Assembly: GCA_045658545.1 (NCBI GenBank)
Contig: JAZOVE010000021.1
Coordinates: 1 to 64,000, forward strand
Length of the DNA stretch: 64,000 bases
Direction of reading: 5' to 3'
From: Proelusimicrobium sp045658545
GTDB taxonomy: Bacteria; Elusimicrobiota; Elusimicrobia; Elusimicrobiales; Elusimicrobiaceae
Position numbers and translations under genes: made by a program. Below are positions 34,836-42,214 of this stretch, piece after piece. The notes under the pieces were generated by a model, which was given only the letters and a program-made list of their open reading frames with translations, ran no database searches and was not told the DNA's origin. Position 1 is the stretch's first letter; every line of letters begins with the position of its first letter.

Positions 34836-35471
34836 TTATGATACTATTTGTATCCCTGCACTTGCACCAAGGCGGGATGCACCGGCCTCAAGCATCTTTA
34901 AAGCATCTTCTTTCGTTCTTACACCGCCGGAAGCTTTAACTTTGATACCGCTTGCTTCCTTCATAAGTTTAACATCTTCAGCTTTTGCACCGGCACTTGA
35001 AAACCCTGTTGAAGTTTTAACAAAATCAGCACCGGCTTTTGCGGCAAGTTTGCAAACGGTTTTCTTTTCTTCGTCGGTTAAATAAGATGTTTCAATAATA
35101 ACTTTTAAAATTTTACCTTCGCTTGCTTTGCGGACAGCTAAAATGTCTTGGTAAACATAATCTGTGTTACCTTCTTTTAAGGCACCGATATTGATAACCA
35201 TATCAACTTCCGTTGCGCCTTGTTTTATAGCAAGGGCGGCTTCCTGTGCTTTAATTTCAGAAGTGTTTGCTCCTAACGGAAACCCTATTACCGTACAAAC
35301 ATTTACGCCGCTGCCTTTTAAAACTTCCGCGCAAAGCGGAACCCAGCAAGGATTAACGCAAACAGAAGCAAAGTGATATTGTTTTGCCTCGTCGCAAAGT
35401 TTTAAAATATCGGCTTTAGTTGCAACCGGTTTAAGTAAGGTATGGTCAATATAAGACGCTAAATTATTCAT
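34836..35471 (-). CDS. deoC: Deoxyribose-phosphate aldolase
   Basis: Cleaves 2-deoxyribose-5-phosphate to glyceraldehyde-3-phosphate and acetaldehyde. The start at 35471-35469 (MNNLASYIDHTLLKP) matches the family N-terminus and overlaps the tpiA stop by 8 bases; it gives 211 residues. The (beta/alpha)8 barrel shows IDHTLLKP, VCVNPCWV, TVIGFPLG, the Schiff-base segment ADFVKTSTGFSSAGA, and VKASGGVRT, with both catalytic Lys present. Pairing with tpiA links nucleoside salvage to lower glycolysis, consistent with the thymidine kinase at the end of the same run. Confidence 0.95.
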   Translation of the reverse strand: MNNLASYIDHTLLKPVATKADILKLCDEAKQYHFASVCVNPCWVPLCAEVLKGSGVNVCTVIGFPLGANTSEIKAQEAALAIKQGATEVDMVINIGALKEGNTDYVYQDILAVRKASEGKILKVIIETSYLTDEEKKTVCKLAAKAGADFVKTSTGFSSAGAKAEDVKLMKEASGIKVKASGGVRTKEDALKMLEAGASRLGASAGIQIVS

Positions 35472-36216
35472 AGTCAATAATCCTGATAAATTTGTCAGCA
35501 ATCAAAGCTTGTCCGCCGACTAATACGCCATCAACATTTTCTTTAGCCATAATGGAATCGACATTTTCCGCTTTAACACTGCCGCCGTACAAAATGCGGA
35601 CATTGTTTGCAAAATCCGCACCCAAAATTTGTGTTAAAACTTTCCTGATTAAAGCATGTACTTCTTCTGCTTGCTCGGGGGTTGCGGTTTTACCTGTACC
35701 GATAGCCCAAACAGGTTCATAAGCAATAACTAAAGTTTTTAAATCTTCGGCGGTAAAACCTTTTAAACCTTCAACGAGTTGAGAAGTTATAACCGTTTCA
35801 ATCTTATTTGCTTCGCGTTCGGCAAGTGTTTCACCTACGCAATAAATAACTTGTAAATTATGCCTTAAAGCGGCGGTAATTTTTTTATTTAAAATTTCAT
35901 TTGTATCGCCAAACAAAGCGCGGCGTTCGCTATGCCCTAAAATAACAGCGGTTGCGCCTGCCTCTTTAATTTGAGAAGGTGAAACTTGGGAAGTAAAGGC
36001 ACCCTTTTCTTCAAAATAACAATCTTGTGCGGCGACAATAAAACCTGTGCCTTTTAAAGCTTGTGCGACGGCATTAATGGCAGTAAAACTCGGTGCTACC
36101 ATAATATCGGCATTATTTTTATTTTTTGCTGTTTTAAGAGCATTAACTAAAGTTACCCCTTGTTCTATTGTATTATTCATTTTCCAATTACCTGCAATAA
36201 ATGGTTTCCTTGCCAT
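35464..36216 (-). CDS. tpiA: Triosephosphate isomerase
   Basis: Interconverts dihydroxyacetone phosphate and glyceraldehyde-3-phosphate. The 250-residue barrel protein has GNWKMN (catalytic Lys), ILGHSERR (catalytic His95 region), AYEPVWAIGTGKT (catalytic Glu and flexible loop) and ILYGGSV with the phosphate-binding glycine pair. AGAGGT precedes the ATG. It heads the minus-strand run that continues into deoC; the promoter should lie in the 116-base gap to the divergent folD. Confidence 0.97.
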   Translation of the reverse strand: MARKPFIAGNWKMNNTIEQGVTLVNALKTAKNKNNADIMVAPSFTAINAVAQALKGTGFIVAAQDCYFEEKGAFTSQVSPSQIKEAGATAVILGHSERRALFGDTNEILNKKITAALRHNLQVIYCVGETLAEREANKIETVITSQLVEGLKGFTAEDLKTLVIAYEPVWAIGTGKTATPEQAEEVHALIRKVLTQILGADFANNVRILYGGSVKAENVDSIMAKENVDGVLVGGQALIADKFIRIIDYE

Positions 36217-36320
36217 AACAAATACCTCTTATTTTAAAAAATTTTTGTGTTTTGCGCCAATGCGCTATAATATATATTAACATTTTATACATTAATATGG
36301 CAAAAGTTTTTTAAATTTTA

Positions 36321-36332
36321 TAAAATTTCTAT
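36321..36332 (+). promoter_or_regulatory. -10 element predicting a leaderless folD mRNA
   Basis: TAAAAT at 36321-36326 is 6 bases ahead of the ATG at 36333 and no Shine-Dalgarno is present. A second TATAAT lies at 36266-36271. Confidence 0.5.
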
Positions 36333-37208
36333 ATGGCAATAATACTTGAAGGCAAAACACTTGCAAAACAAATAAGAACCCCTTTACAGGAAAGGGCTTA
36401 TAATATTTTTAAGAAAATGGGGCGGCGTGCTTCTTTAATCGGTTTCGGTTGGAAAGGCGACGCAGCCGGGTTTTATTATCTCAACAAAGAAGTTGAAGCC
36501 GCACGCAAAACAGGCATTGATGCAGATATCGTTTTGCTTGAAGATAATACAAAACCCAAACAATTATTTACTTTGCTTGAGGCAGTTTTCCAAAAATCAA
36601 ATACTGTTGATGCCCTCTTAATTGCAAGGCCTTTGCCTCCTCAACTTAATGATTTAGATATTGCCGCAAATATTAACCCAATGCAAGATATTGACGGTTC
36701 GGGCTTAATCAGTATGGGCCGTTTGTTTATGTGCAAAACTTGGGCCGAAATGGAAAATTTACAAACTTTTATTCCCTGCTGTCCAAAAGCAGTTATACGC
36801 TTGCTTGATTATCATAAAATAAATTTGGAAGGCAAAAAGGTGGCAGTAATCGGGAGAAGTAATACTGTCGGCTCCCCGTTAGCAAAAATGCTGACGGCAA
36901 AAAATGCAACCGTAACTTTATGCCATAGCAAAACAAAAGATTTGAAAGAAATTACTTTAAACAGTGATATTGTAATTTCTGCGGCAGGCAAAATAAAATT
37001 AATTACAAAAGATTTTGTAAAAAAAGGTACAATACTTATAGATGTGGCAACTGTCGTAAATGAAGAAGGGAAATGCGTGGGTGATATGGATTTTGAGGAT
37101 TTAAAAGATATTTGCCCGATTTCCCCCGTACCGGGCGGTGTAGGCCCTGTAACTTTGGCTTGTTTACTGGAGAATATTATTATTTCTGCAGAGAGGAAAA
37201 TAAAATGA
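36333..37208 (+). CDS. folD: Divergent FolD (methylenetetrahydrofolate dehydrogenase/cyclohydrolase)
   Basis: Predicted bifunctional enzyme interconverting 5,10-methylene- and 10-formyl-tetrahydrofolate with NADP. The 291-residue protein has the FYYLNKEVEAARKTGI segment (Tyr and Lys of the catalytic site), the Rossmann signature VAVIGRSNTVGSPLA, CHSKTKD, and the C-terminal PVPGGVGPVT. Several otherwise conserved positions differ: the QLPLP motif is ARPLPP (Gln replaced by Ala), DVDGF is DIDGSG, and PCTP is PCCP. These could alter the cyclohydrolase step. Overall length is normal. Its stop codon overlaps the following lipoprotein gene start (ATGA). Confidence 0.85.
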   Translation: MAIILEGKTLAKQIRTPLQERAYNIFKKMGRRASLIGFGWKGDAAGFYYLNKEVEAARKTGIDADIVLLEDNTKPKQLFTLLEAVFQKSNTVDALLIARPLPPQLNDLDIAANINPMQDIDGSGLISMGRLFMCKTWAEMENLQTFIPCCPKAVIRLLDYHKINLEGKKVAVIGRSNTVGSPLAKMLTAKNATVTLCHSKTKDLKEITLNSDIVISAAGKIKLITKDFVKKGTILIDVATVVNEEGKCVGDMDFEDLKDICPISPVPGGVGPVTLACLLENIIISAERKIK

Positions 37209-37738
37209 AACAATACATTTCTTTAACAATTTTACTTGTAACTGTATTTTGTTTAAACGGTTGTATTTCAAATGAAGGTTACCCCACCACTTTTGAGCAA
37301 CAGTACAGGCAACTTGAAAGAGAAACAAGAAATTATACGGAAAAAGATTTTTTTGACGCAGATAAACGCTCCGCAGACGATAAACGATCAATGAGTGAAG
37401 GCGATAGGCAAGCCGCCGTTGCCCAAGAAGCACAAAAGGAAAGAAGGGCAAAAACGGTAGTTGAATCCGATTATTATTTCCAAGTTTATCCGGGAAGGAC
37501 GGAATCTTATTCTTACAATGAATATAATGAAGTTTGGTCTGACGGTTACCCTTTAAATGCTTATAAAGAAACACAACGGCTTTGGAATAAACCGAAAAAA
37601 CATAAACCTGAAGATTATGAAGGTTTACCCGATGACGGTATGGTTACAGAACAAGCAGTAGCCGCTGCAGAAGAAGCCGCCCGCAAAGCAGAACAAGAAG
37701 CAGCAGATGAAGCCTCAAGCGGTGCTGTTTACGAATAA
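37205..37738 (+). CDS. Hypothetical lipoprotein
   Basis: A 177-residue predicted lipoprotein. The start at 37205 overlaps the folD stop (ATGA) and gives a good signal peptide MKQYISLTILLVTVFCLNGC with lipobox LNGC. The mature part is hydrophilic and charged: a Glu/Arg/Asp-rich helical segment (about 25-90), a Tyr-rich middle (SYSYNEYNEVWSDGY), and an Ala/Glu-rich C-terminal helix. I recognise no domain. It is followed by a terminator, making a two-gene unit with folD; a functional tie to folate metabolism is not implied. Confidence 0.75.
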   Translation: MKQYISLTILLVTVFCLNGCISNEGYPTTFEQQYRQLERETRNYTEKDFFDADKRSADDKRSMSEGDRQAAVAQEAQKERRAKTVVESDYYFQVYPGRTESYSYNEYNEVWSDGYPLNAYKETQRLWNKPKKHKPEDYEGLPDDGMVTEQAVAAAEEAARKAEQEAADEASSGAVYE

Positions 37739-37772
37739 TTTTTAAATTGTTTTTAATTTAATTTATAGTTAA

Positions 37773-37803
37773 AACCCGCAAATAATTCTTGCGGGTTTTT
37801 TAA
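37773..37803 (+). terminator. Intrinsic terminator after the folD-lipoprotein pair
   Basis: Stem AACCCGCAA / TTGCGGGTT, 7-base loop, then a run of six T. Confidence 0.93.
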
Positions 37804-37894
37804 TAAAAGAAACCCTATTTTATCTAAAAATTTGTTATTATTAATGTAGAAATATTTTTTATTTCTAGGTTACGAAAGTAACTTGATAATTTAT

Positions 37895-38080
37895 CTGTTT
37901 TTGGTATCCGCAAGGATATGTCTTTGCTTTTTAAGCAAAGGAAGAGTTAGTCAAAAACAGTCGTTTAAGCATATAGTACCCGGCAGGGGAACTATGCTAA
38001 TGTTCGCCATCTTTCAGATGGCGGCTACGGCTGTTTATTTAAGGCACTAACTCTTCCTTAAAATAGGCAAGCCGTTTTTG
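37895..38080 (+). ncRNA. Kissing-loop leader RNA, copy C (upstream of pilin)
   Basis: P1 pairs CTGTTTTTG (37895-37903) with CAAAAACAG (37952-37960). Inside are TATCC-GCAA-GGATA (GNRA loop) and TTGCTT-TTT-AAGCAA, then X, GAAGAGTTAGT (37941-37951). Then come a hairpin AGCATA...TATGCT (37968-37998) and CGCCATCT-TTC-AGATGGCG (38005-38023). P6 starts CGGCT (38028) and closes at AGCCG (38070-38074) with T5 after it. Its loop holds ACTAACTCTTC (38046-38056), an 11-base perfect complement of X. A GGTTAC-GAAA-GTAAC hairpin precedes P1. Confidence 0.8.
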
Positions 38081-38117
38081 TTTGTCTTCCAAAAACAGAA
38101 AAAAGGAGAAAATAAAA

Positions 38118-38669
38118 ATGAAAGAAGTCAAACAAAAAATCAAAAACATACCGGGTATGTTTAACGCTAAAGGTTTTACTTTGTTAGAACTTTTAGTAGT
38201 AGTGTTAATTATCGGAATACTTGCCGGTATTGCTTTACCGCAATATCAAAATTCCGTAATTAAATCACAATTTGCCGAGGCTTATATTAAACTTAAAGCC
38301 GCTGCCCAAATTGAAGCATTATGCAGATTACAAGATGGAACAGAACAGTGTGAAAATTCGGGATTTTTTGAACAGGTTAACACAGAAATAAATGATTGTC
38401 AAAGTCTTCCTGAGAGTGTTTATTGTTCTGATTTTGACTCTGACAAAAATAAGTTTTATTATTACATGTCAGTTATGTCTGGTCACAATATTTTAGCAAG
38501 TGCATCATATTTAAAAGAAGATGTTTGCCTTTGTATTACAAAAGATTATGAATTTGTCTTAACACAAAATCTTGGTGGATGTGCAGATGAAACAACAAAA
38601 GATTATTCAAAAATACTTGGTATACCTGATGTAACAGAAGATAATGATTATGATTGCGCTTGTTGTTAA
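38118..38669 (+). CDS. Type IV pilin-like protein
   Basis: A 183-residue prepilin starting at ATG 38118 behind AGGAG (38104-38108). The leader is long (about 19 residues, MKEVKQKIKNIPGMFNAKG), then FTLLELLVVVLIIGILAGIALPQY, with Glu5. The soluble domain has an unusually high number of Cys (about ten: LCRLQDGTEQC, DCQSL, VYC, VCLCI, GGC, CACC at the end), suggesting heavy disulfide bonding or metal binding. Unlike the other pilins in the window it lacks the shared T-tract promoter and instead follows structured RNA copy C. Downstream it is followed by a dispersed repeat. Confidence 0.9.
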   Translation: MKEVKQKIKNIPGMFNAKGFTLLELLVVVLIIGILAGIALPQYQNSVIKSQFAEAYIKLKAAAQIEALCRLQDGTEQCENSGFFEQVNTEINDCQSLPESVYCSDFDSDKNKFYYYMSVMSGHNILASASYLKEDVCLCITKDYEFVLTQNLGGCADETTKDYSKILGIPDVTEDNDYDCACC

Positions 38670-38701
38670 AGAACAAAATAAAAACACACACGCAAAAACC
38701 T

Positions 38702-38812
38702 GGCAAGTATTTTTGAGAAAATTTTGATTTTTTCTGCGACGACGTGTACCAAGAAGAACGGGAGCGTAGCGACTCTCGGTATTCTAGGAAAAGAAAAATT
38801 TAAATTAGCCCA
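38702..38812 (+). repeat. Dispersed intergenic repeat, copy 1
   Basis: About 100 bases starting with GCAAGTATTTTTGAG, followed by AAATTTTGATTTT, CTGCGAC, GTACCAAGAAGAACGGGAG and CGTAGCGACTCTCGGTA. The reverse complement of 60482-60590 carries the same run with only scattered differences. The core can fold as GTACC...CGGGAG-CGTAGCGA-CTCTCG-GTA. No coding potential is seen. It occupies the gap between the pilin and the convergent rubredoxin gene. Confidence 0.8.
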
Positions 38813-38860
38813 AAAGACGACGCTAGCAAAGGATGCAAGAACCAAACTTCCTTATACTAA

Positions 38861-38886
38861 AAAGGCCTTCTTTTCAGAAGGCCTTT
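38861..38886 (-). terminator. Terminator of the rubredoxin/superoxide reductase operon
   Basis: Stem AAAGGCCTTCT / AGAAGGCCTTT with a 4-base loop, followed on the minus strand by a T-run. It is 5 bases beyond the rubredoxin stop. Confidence 0.9.
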
Positions 38887-38890
38887 AATC

Positions 38891-39049
38891 TTAATTTTCA
38901 AGGCTAAACTGATCCTTGCCCACACCGCAAACAGGGCAAACCCAATCTTCTTTAACATCTTTCCAAGCGGTACCGGCCGGAATTCCGTGTTCCGGATCAC
39001 CTACTTCTTCGTCGTAAACATAACCGCAAACATTGCATACGTATTTCAT
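38891..39049 (-). CDS. Rubredoxin
   Basis: A 52-residue one-iron electron carrier. The translation begins MKYVCNVCGYVYDEEVGDPE and contains the two CxxCG knuckles (CNVCGY and CPVCGVGK), which bind Fe(Cys)4, plus GIPAGTAWKDV between them. An AGGAG-like sequence precedes the ATG. It is the last gene of the minus-strand set desulfoferrodoxin > flavin reductase > rubredoxin. It probably passes electrons from the flavin reductase to superoxide reductase and rubrerythrin. It is complete and of standard length. Confidence 0.95.
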   Translation of the reverse strand: MKYVCNVCGYVYDEEVGDPEHGIPAGTAWKDVKEDWVCPVCGVGKDQFSLEN

Positions 39050-39070
39050 AATTTTTCTCCTTTTTGTTTT

Positions 39071-39583
39071 TTATTTTTGATAAGTTACTGCACCTTTCGG
39101 CGTCTTTCCTTTTAACTCGTGATGATAAAAACTATAAGTCATCGGCGGAACTGATGTGTCCAAAATTTCTGCCTCTGTTAAAGAACAAATAAACATTGTG
39201 TGTGTTCCCAAATCAATGCTATTAGTAACTTTTAAAATCAAATATGCCGCCGTATTTTCTGTAACAATCGGCAAACCCTCTTTACTTAATTTATGGGCAA
39301 TTTTTGCAAATTTATCAAAATTTCTACCTGTTCTGAAACCGAAATTTCCGATAAATACCATATTAGCTTTTTCCGTCAAAGGTTGTACGCAAATTAAACC
39401 GGACTCTTTGATATATTCGTGTGTTAAACTTTCTTTGTTTAAAGTAACGGCTATACGTACAGGTTCAGCGGTAACTTGTTCGACGGAGTTTGCAATCATA
39501 GCGTTAATTTTACCGTTTTTACCGACGGAAGAAACTATATAAAGCCCATAATTTAAAGTAAAAAGAGTTTTTAGATTAAGCAT
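39071..39583 (-). CDS. Flavin reductase-like FMN-binding split-barrel protein
   Basis: A 170-residue flavin reductase-domain protein, start MLNLKTLFTLNYGLYIVSS placed at 39583-39581 where it overlaps the desulfoferrodoxin stop (TAATG); the upstream in-frame extension lies inside that gene and is not used. The split-barrel carries NAMIANSVEQVTAEP and the FMN-binding GNFGFRTGRNFDKF segment. Related proteins are the flavin-reductase part of high-molecular-weight rubredoxin and NAD(P)H:rubredoxin reductases of anaerobes. Here it probably donates electrons to the adjacent rubredoxin. The exact electron donor is inferred. Confidence 0.85.
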   Translation of the reverse strand: MLNLKTLFTLNYGLYIVSSVGKNGKINAMIANSVEQVTAEPVRIAVTLNKESLTHEYIKESGLICVQPLTEKANMVFIGNFGFRTGRNFDKFAKIAHKLSKEGLPIVTENTAAYLILKVTNSIDLGTHTMFICSLTEAEILDTSVPPMTYSFYHHELKGKTPKGAVTYQK

Positions 39584-39966
39584 TATTTTTTGTTGCTCCA
39601 AAGCCCGTGCAAATTGCAATATTCCCGAACTTCAATAATATTTCCGTCTGATTTTGGAAACCATGCTTCCGGCTTAACACCGGGTCTTAAATGTGCGCGC
39701 GCAATTTTATTGTTGTCATAAATAACTTCAATAAATTCAATAAAGTGGCTTTCTAACATAGGATGTTCAACACTGCCTACTTTTACTAAATAACCGCCGT
39801 CTTTTTCTTCAACGACGGGAATATGTTTTTCCGTCGCGGCTTCTTTGGTATTTGCAATTTGTTTCACCATTTCTTTACCGCAACAAGATATTTCACCTGT
39901 TGCAAATTGTACGGACTCTACAACATTACCGCAAACTTCACATTTATATATTTCGTTTATTTCCAT
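39583..39966 (-). CDS. dfx: Desulfoferrodoxin (superoxide reductase)
   Basis: Reduces superoxide to hydrogen peroxide without producing oxygen, a hallmark of anaerobes. The 127-residue protein has an N-terminal desulforedoxin centre with CEVCG and ISCCGKEM, then the SOR domain. The catalytic iron ligands appear in EKHIPVV (His and the mobile Glu), HPMLESHFIEF (His), and YCNLHGLW (Cys and His). An eight-G run lies almost against the ATG as the ribosome site (39970-39977 on the other strand), and TATAAT lies upstream. It leads the three-gene unit with flavin reductase and rubredoxin. Confidence 0.95.
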   Translation of the reverse strand: MEINEIYKCEVCGNVVESVQFATGEISCCGKEMVKQIANTKEAATEKHIPVVEEKDGGYLVKVGSVEHPMLESHFIEFIEVIYDNNKIARAHLRPGVKPEAWFPKSDGNIIEVREYCNLHGLWSNKK

Positions 39967-40064
39967 ATTCCCCCCCCTTTTTTATTATAATTTTACCCGT
40001 TATTTTAGCGGAAAAATTACAACTAAAAGTTTCATTAATCTCCATTGTTTACTCTTTTTACAAA

Positions 40065-40091
40065 AACGCGCCTTAGCGGGTAAGGCGCGTT
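40065..40091 (-). terminator. Intrinsic terminator of the pdaD-speB-rbr unit
   Basis: Stem AACGCGCCTTA / TAAGGCGCGTT with a 5-base loop, followed by a T-run on the minus strand, about 30 bases past the rubrerythrin stop. Confidence 0.92.
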
Positions 40092-40120
40092 AAATTCTTT
40101 TTTATACTTGGCAAAAGATA

Positions 40121-40696
40121 TTACCAATTTTCGCACAAAAGTTCAAAATAACTTTGTTCGTGTGCACAAGCGGGGCATTTTTGCGGGGCTTCTTTGCCTT
40201 CAAAAATGAAACCGCAATTTATACATCTCCATTGAACAGGTGCATCTTTTTTGAAAACTTTACCGTCAACAATATTTTTGTGTAAAGCTTTATAGCGTTT
40301 GGAGTGTTCCTTTTCCGCAATGGCAATATTTTCCATAACGGCGGCAATTTCTTCAAAACCTTCTTCGCGTGCGGTTTTTGCAAAAGAAGGATACATATGT
40401 TGCCATTCTTCATCTTCACCTGCAGCAGAGGCAACCAAATTATCTACTGTATCGGAAATTACACCGGCAGGGAAAGAGGCAGTTATTTCAACTTCGCCGC
40501 CTTCTAAAAATTTGAATAAACGTTTTGCGTGTTCTTTTTCTTGATTGGCGGTTTCTTCAAAAATTTTGCTGACTTGGACAAAACCGTCTTTTTTTGCTTT
40601 GCTTGCAAAGAAAGAATAGCGGTTTCTTGCCTGTGATTCACCTGCAAAAGCAGTTAAAATATTTTTTTCTGTTTGAGTTCCTTTTAAAGATTTCAT
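40121..40696 (-). CDS. rbr: Rubrerythrin
   Basis: Peroxidase that reduces hydrogen peroxide to water with rubredoxin electrons. The 191-residue protein has the four-helix diiron domain (FAGESQARNRYSFFASKAKK, then EETANQEKEHAKRLF and later ENIAIAEKEHSKRYKAL, giving the E and ExxH ligands) and a C-terminal rubredoxin domain (CINCGFIFEG, CPACAHEQ). AAGGAG precedes the ATG. It follows speB by only 2 bases but has its own good ribosome site. Together with superoxide reductase and rubredoxin it completes the superoxide-to-water path. Confidence 0.96.
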   Translation of the reverse strand: MKSLKGTQTEKNILTAFAGESQARNRYSFFASKAKKDGFVQVSKIFEETANQEKEHAKRLFKFLEGGEVEITASFPAGVISDTVDNLVASAAGEDEEWQHMYPSFAKTAREEGFEEIAAVMENIAIAEKEHSKRYKALHKNIVDGKVFKKDAPVQWRCINCGFIFEGKEAPQKCPACAHEQSYFELLCENW

Positions 40697-40698
40697 TT

Positions 40699-41583
40699 TT
40701 ATTTCTCCTTATTTTTTAAAGTTAAATAACCCATTAAGCGGTAAATTAATTTTGCGGCGTTAAATTCGCTGATAGGATTATCTTTCATCGGTGCTGTTTC
40801 AACGATATCTGCGGCAACGATTTTTTTGTTTTTTACAACTTCCCTAAACAAATTCATGGCATCGTACCACATAAAACCGCCGGGTTGCGGGGTGCCTGTT
40901 CCGGGGATGACGGACGGATCGAAACCATCAACGTCAATTGTCATATAAACGGTATCAGTTAAATTTGCAAGGACATCTTTGATTAACTTTTTCTGGTCCA
41001 AATTTTCGTGCATCAAAAATGTTTTTACATTACCGAAATTGACATTATCTTTTTCTTCTAACCCGATAGAACGGATACCAACTTGTACGACGCGCACTTT
41101 GCGTGATGCAGGGTATAAAGCGCAAGCGTGGGAGCGTTCATCACCGTAATATTCTTTCCTTAAATCGGCGTGGGCATCAAAATGTAAGACGGAAAGTTCT
41201 TTGCCGTACTTTTCAATATAGGGGTTAATTAAGGCTTGTGAAATTGAGTGTTCCCCCCCTAAATAAAACGGAAATTGTTTATAAGTTTTAATATATTCTT
41301 TGACGAAATTTTCAATGCGGTTAAAAACTTCTTCTTCCGTACCTTCGCAATTTATTGCATCAAAAGTTGCAATACCTTGACGGAAAGTTTCGGTTTTTGT
41401 TTCTTCGTCAAAAAATTCCACTTGGCTGGATGCCTCTAAAATAGCGGCAGGGCCTTGTTTTGTTCCGCCGAAATAGGACACTGTCCTTTCATACGGAACG
41501 GGAATAACGGCGAATTTCGCTGTTTTAATATCGCAAAATTCGCCGTCTAAAGCTAAAAAGTTGTTACTGCTCGGTTTCAACAT
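40699..41583 (-). CDS. speB: Agmatinase
   Basis: Manganese ureohydrolase converting agmatine to putrescine and urea. The 294-residue protein has the family metal-binding motifs GGEHSIS, VLHFDAHADLR (DAHxD) and MTIDVDGFDPSVIPGTGTP (DxDxxDP), with the C-terminal DIVETAP. Substrate choice as agmatine is supported by the upstream pdaD, which produces agmatine. The pair pdaD-speB is 11 bases apart in one transcript and makes putrescine from arginine in two steps, bypassing ornithine. Confidence 0.93.
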   Translation of the reverse strand: MLKPSSNNFLALDGEFCDIKTAKFAVIPVPYERTVSYFGGTKQGPAAILEASSQVEFFDEETKTETFRQGIATFDAINCEGTEEEVFNRIENFVKEYIKTYKQFPFYLGGEHSISQALINPYIEKYGKELSVLHFDAHADLRKEYYGDERSHACALYPASRKVRVVQVGIRSIGLEEKDNVNFGNVKTFLMHENLDQKKLIKDVLANLTDTVYMTIDVDGFDPSVIPGTGTPQPGGFMWYDAMNLFREVVKNKKIVAADIVETAPMKDNPISEFNAAKLIYRLMGYLTLKNKEK

Positions 41584-41594
41584 AAATTAAGGAA

Positions 41595-42146
41595 TTACCT
41601 CACAAAAACAGCGGCTGCAACAACAGTTGTCCAAAGACCGTCAACGCAAATTGCAGATTGTGTAATGTTTGTTGTCTTAACGATTTTGCCGCTCATTTTC
41701 CAAATTTCTTCTTTTTGGTTCCAGGTAGTATCGTTATCAAATTCCATACCTAAGGTGGTGGATAACATCATTGCTGCTAAATCTTCGGCGTAATCGCCGG
41801 CTTTTTGGTCAGCTTCGCCGAAGCTATGGTGTTCTGAAATATAACCGTGGGTATTTCTGTCTTTAGGGATAGCGAGACCGACGGACGCAGAAATTAAACG
41901 TCTGTTTTCATTGCTTGTGTTGCGGCTAATAACGCAATGTAAAATTTGTCCGGCTGATAAATGCTGTAAACCTTTGGAGATGGACACTACTTTACATCTC
42001 GGCGGGAAAATACTTGAAACAGGAACTAAGTTGAACTTAGCGATTTTTGCATCACGCAAGGCCTCTTCAAAGCTTGCTAATTTTTCTTTATGTCTACCTA
42101 CACCTTTTGTTAAGAATATCTCTTTCGGGATAAACGGTTCGTACAT
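41595..42146 (-). CDS. pdaD: Pyruvoyl-dependent arginine decarboxylase
   Basis: Archaeal-type arginine decarboxylase producing agmatine. The 183-residue proenzyme contains NLVPVSSIFPPRCK, where cleavage between the two Ser residues generates the beta chain and the pyruvoyl-blocked alpha chain. Further conserved parts are RHKEKLASFEEALRDA at the N-terminus and the C-terminal QSAICVDGLWTTVVAAAVF. This family is mostly archaeal and occurs patchily in bacteria, for example Chlamydia. It sits directly before speB, so the product is putrescine. The gene is divergent from the M3 peptidase, sharing a 68-base intergenic region. Confidence 0.94.
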   Translation of the reverse strand: MYEPFIPKEIFLTKGVGRHKEKLASFEEALRDAKIAKFNLVPVSSIFPPRCKVVSISKGLQHLSAGQILHCVISRNTSNENRRLISASVGLAIPKDRNTHGYISEHHSFGEADQKAGDYAEDLAAMMLSTTLGMEFDNDTTWNQKEEIWKMSGKIVKTTNITQSAICVDGLWTTVVAAAVFVR

Positions 42147-42173
42147 TTTCTTTTCCTCTTTTTTATTAAAATA

Positions 42174-42185
42174 GCCACAAGTGGC
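42174..42185. promoter_or_regulatory. Perfect palindrome in the divergent pdaD/peptidase gap
   Basis: GCCACAAGTGGC is a 5-bp inverted repeat with a 2-base centre, halfway between the divergent start codons. It might be an operator, but only one copy is seen. Confidence 0.35.
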
Positions 42186-42214
42186 AATTATTTTATATAA
42201 TAATTATAACAAAT

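Noticed and set aside
37112..37204. Upstream start for the lipoprotein downstream of folD
   Set aside because: It would lie inside folD and remove the signal peptide and lipobox; the ATGA-overlap start gives both.
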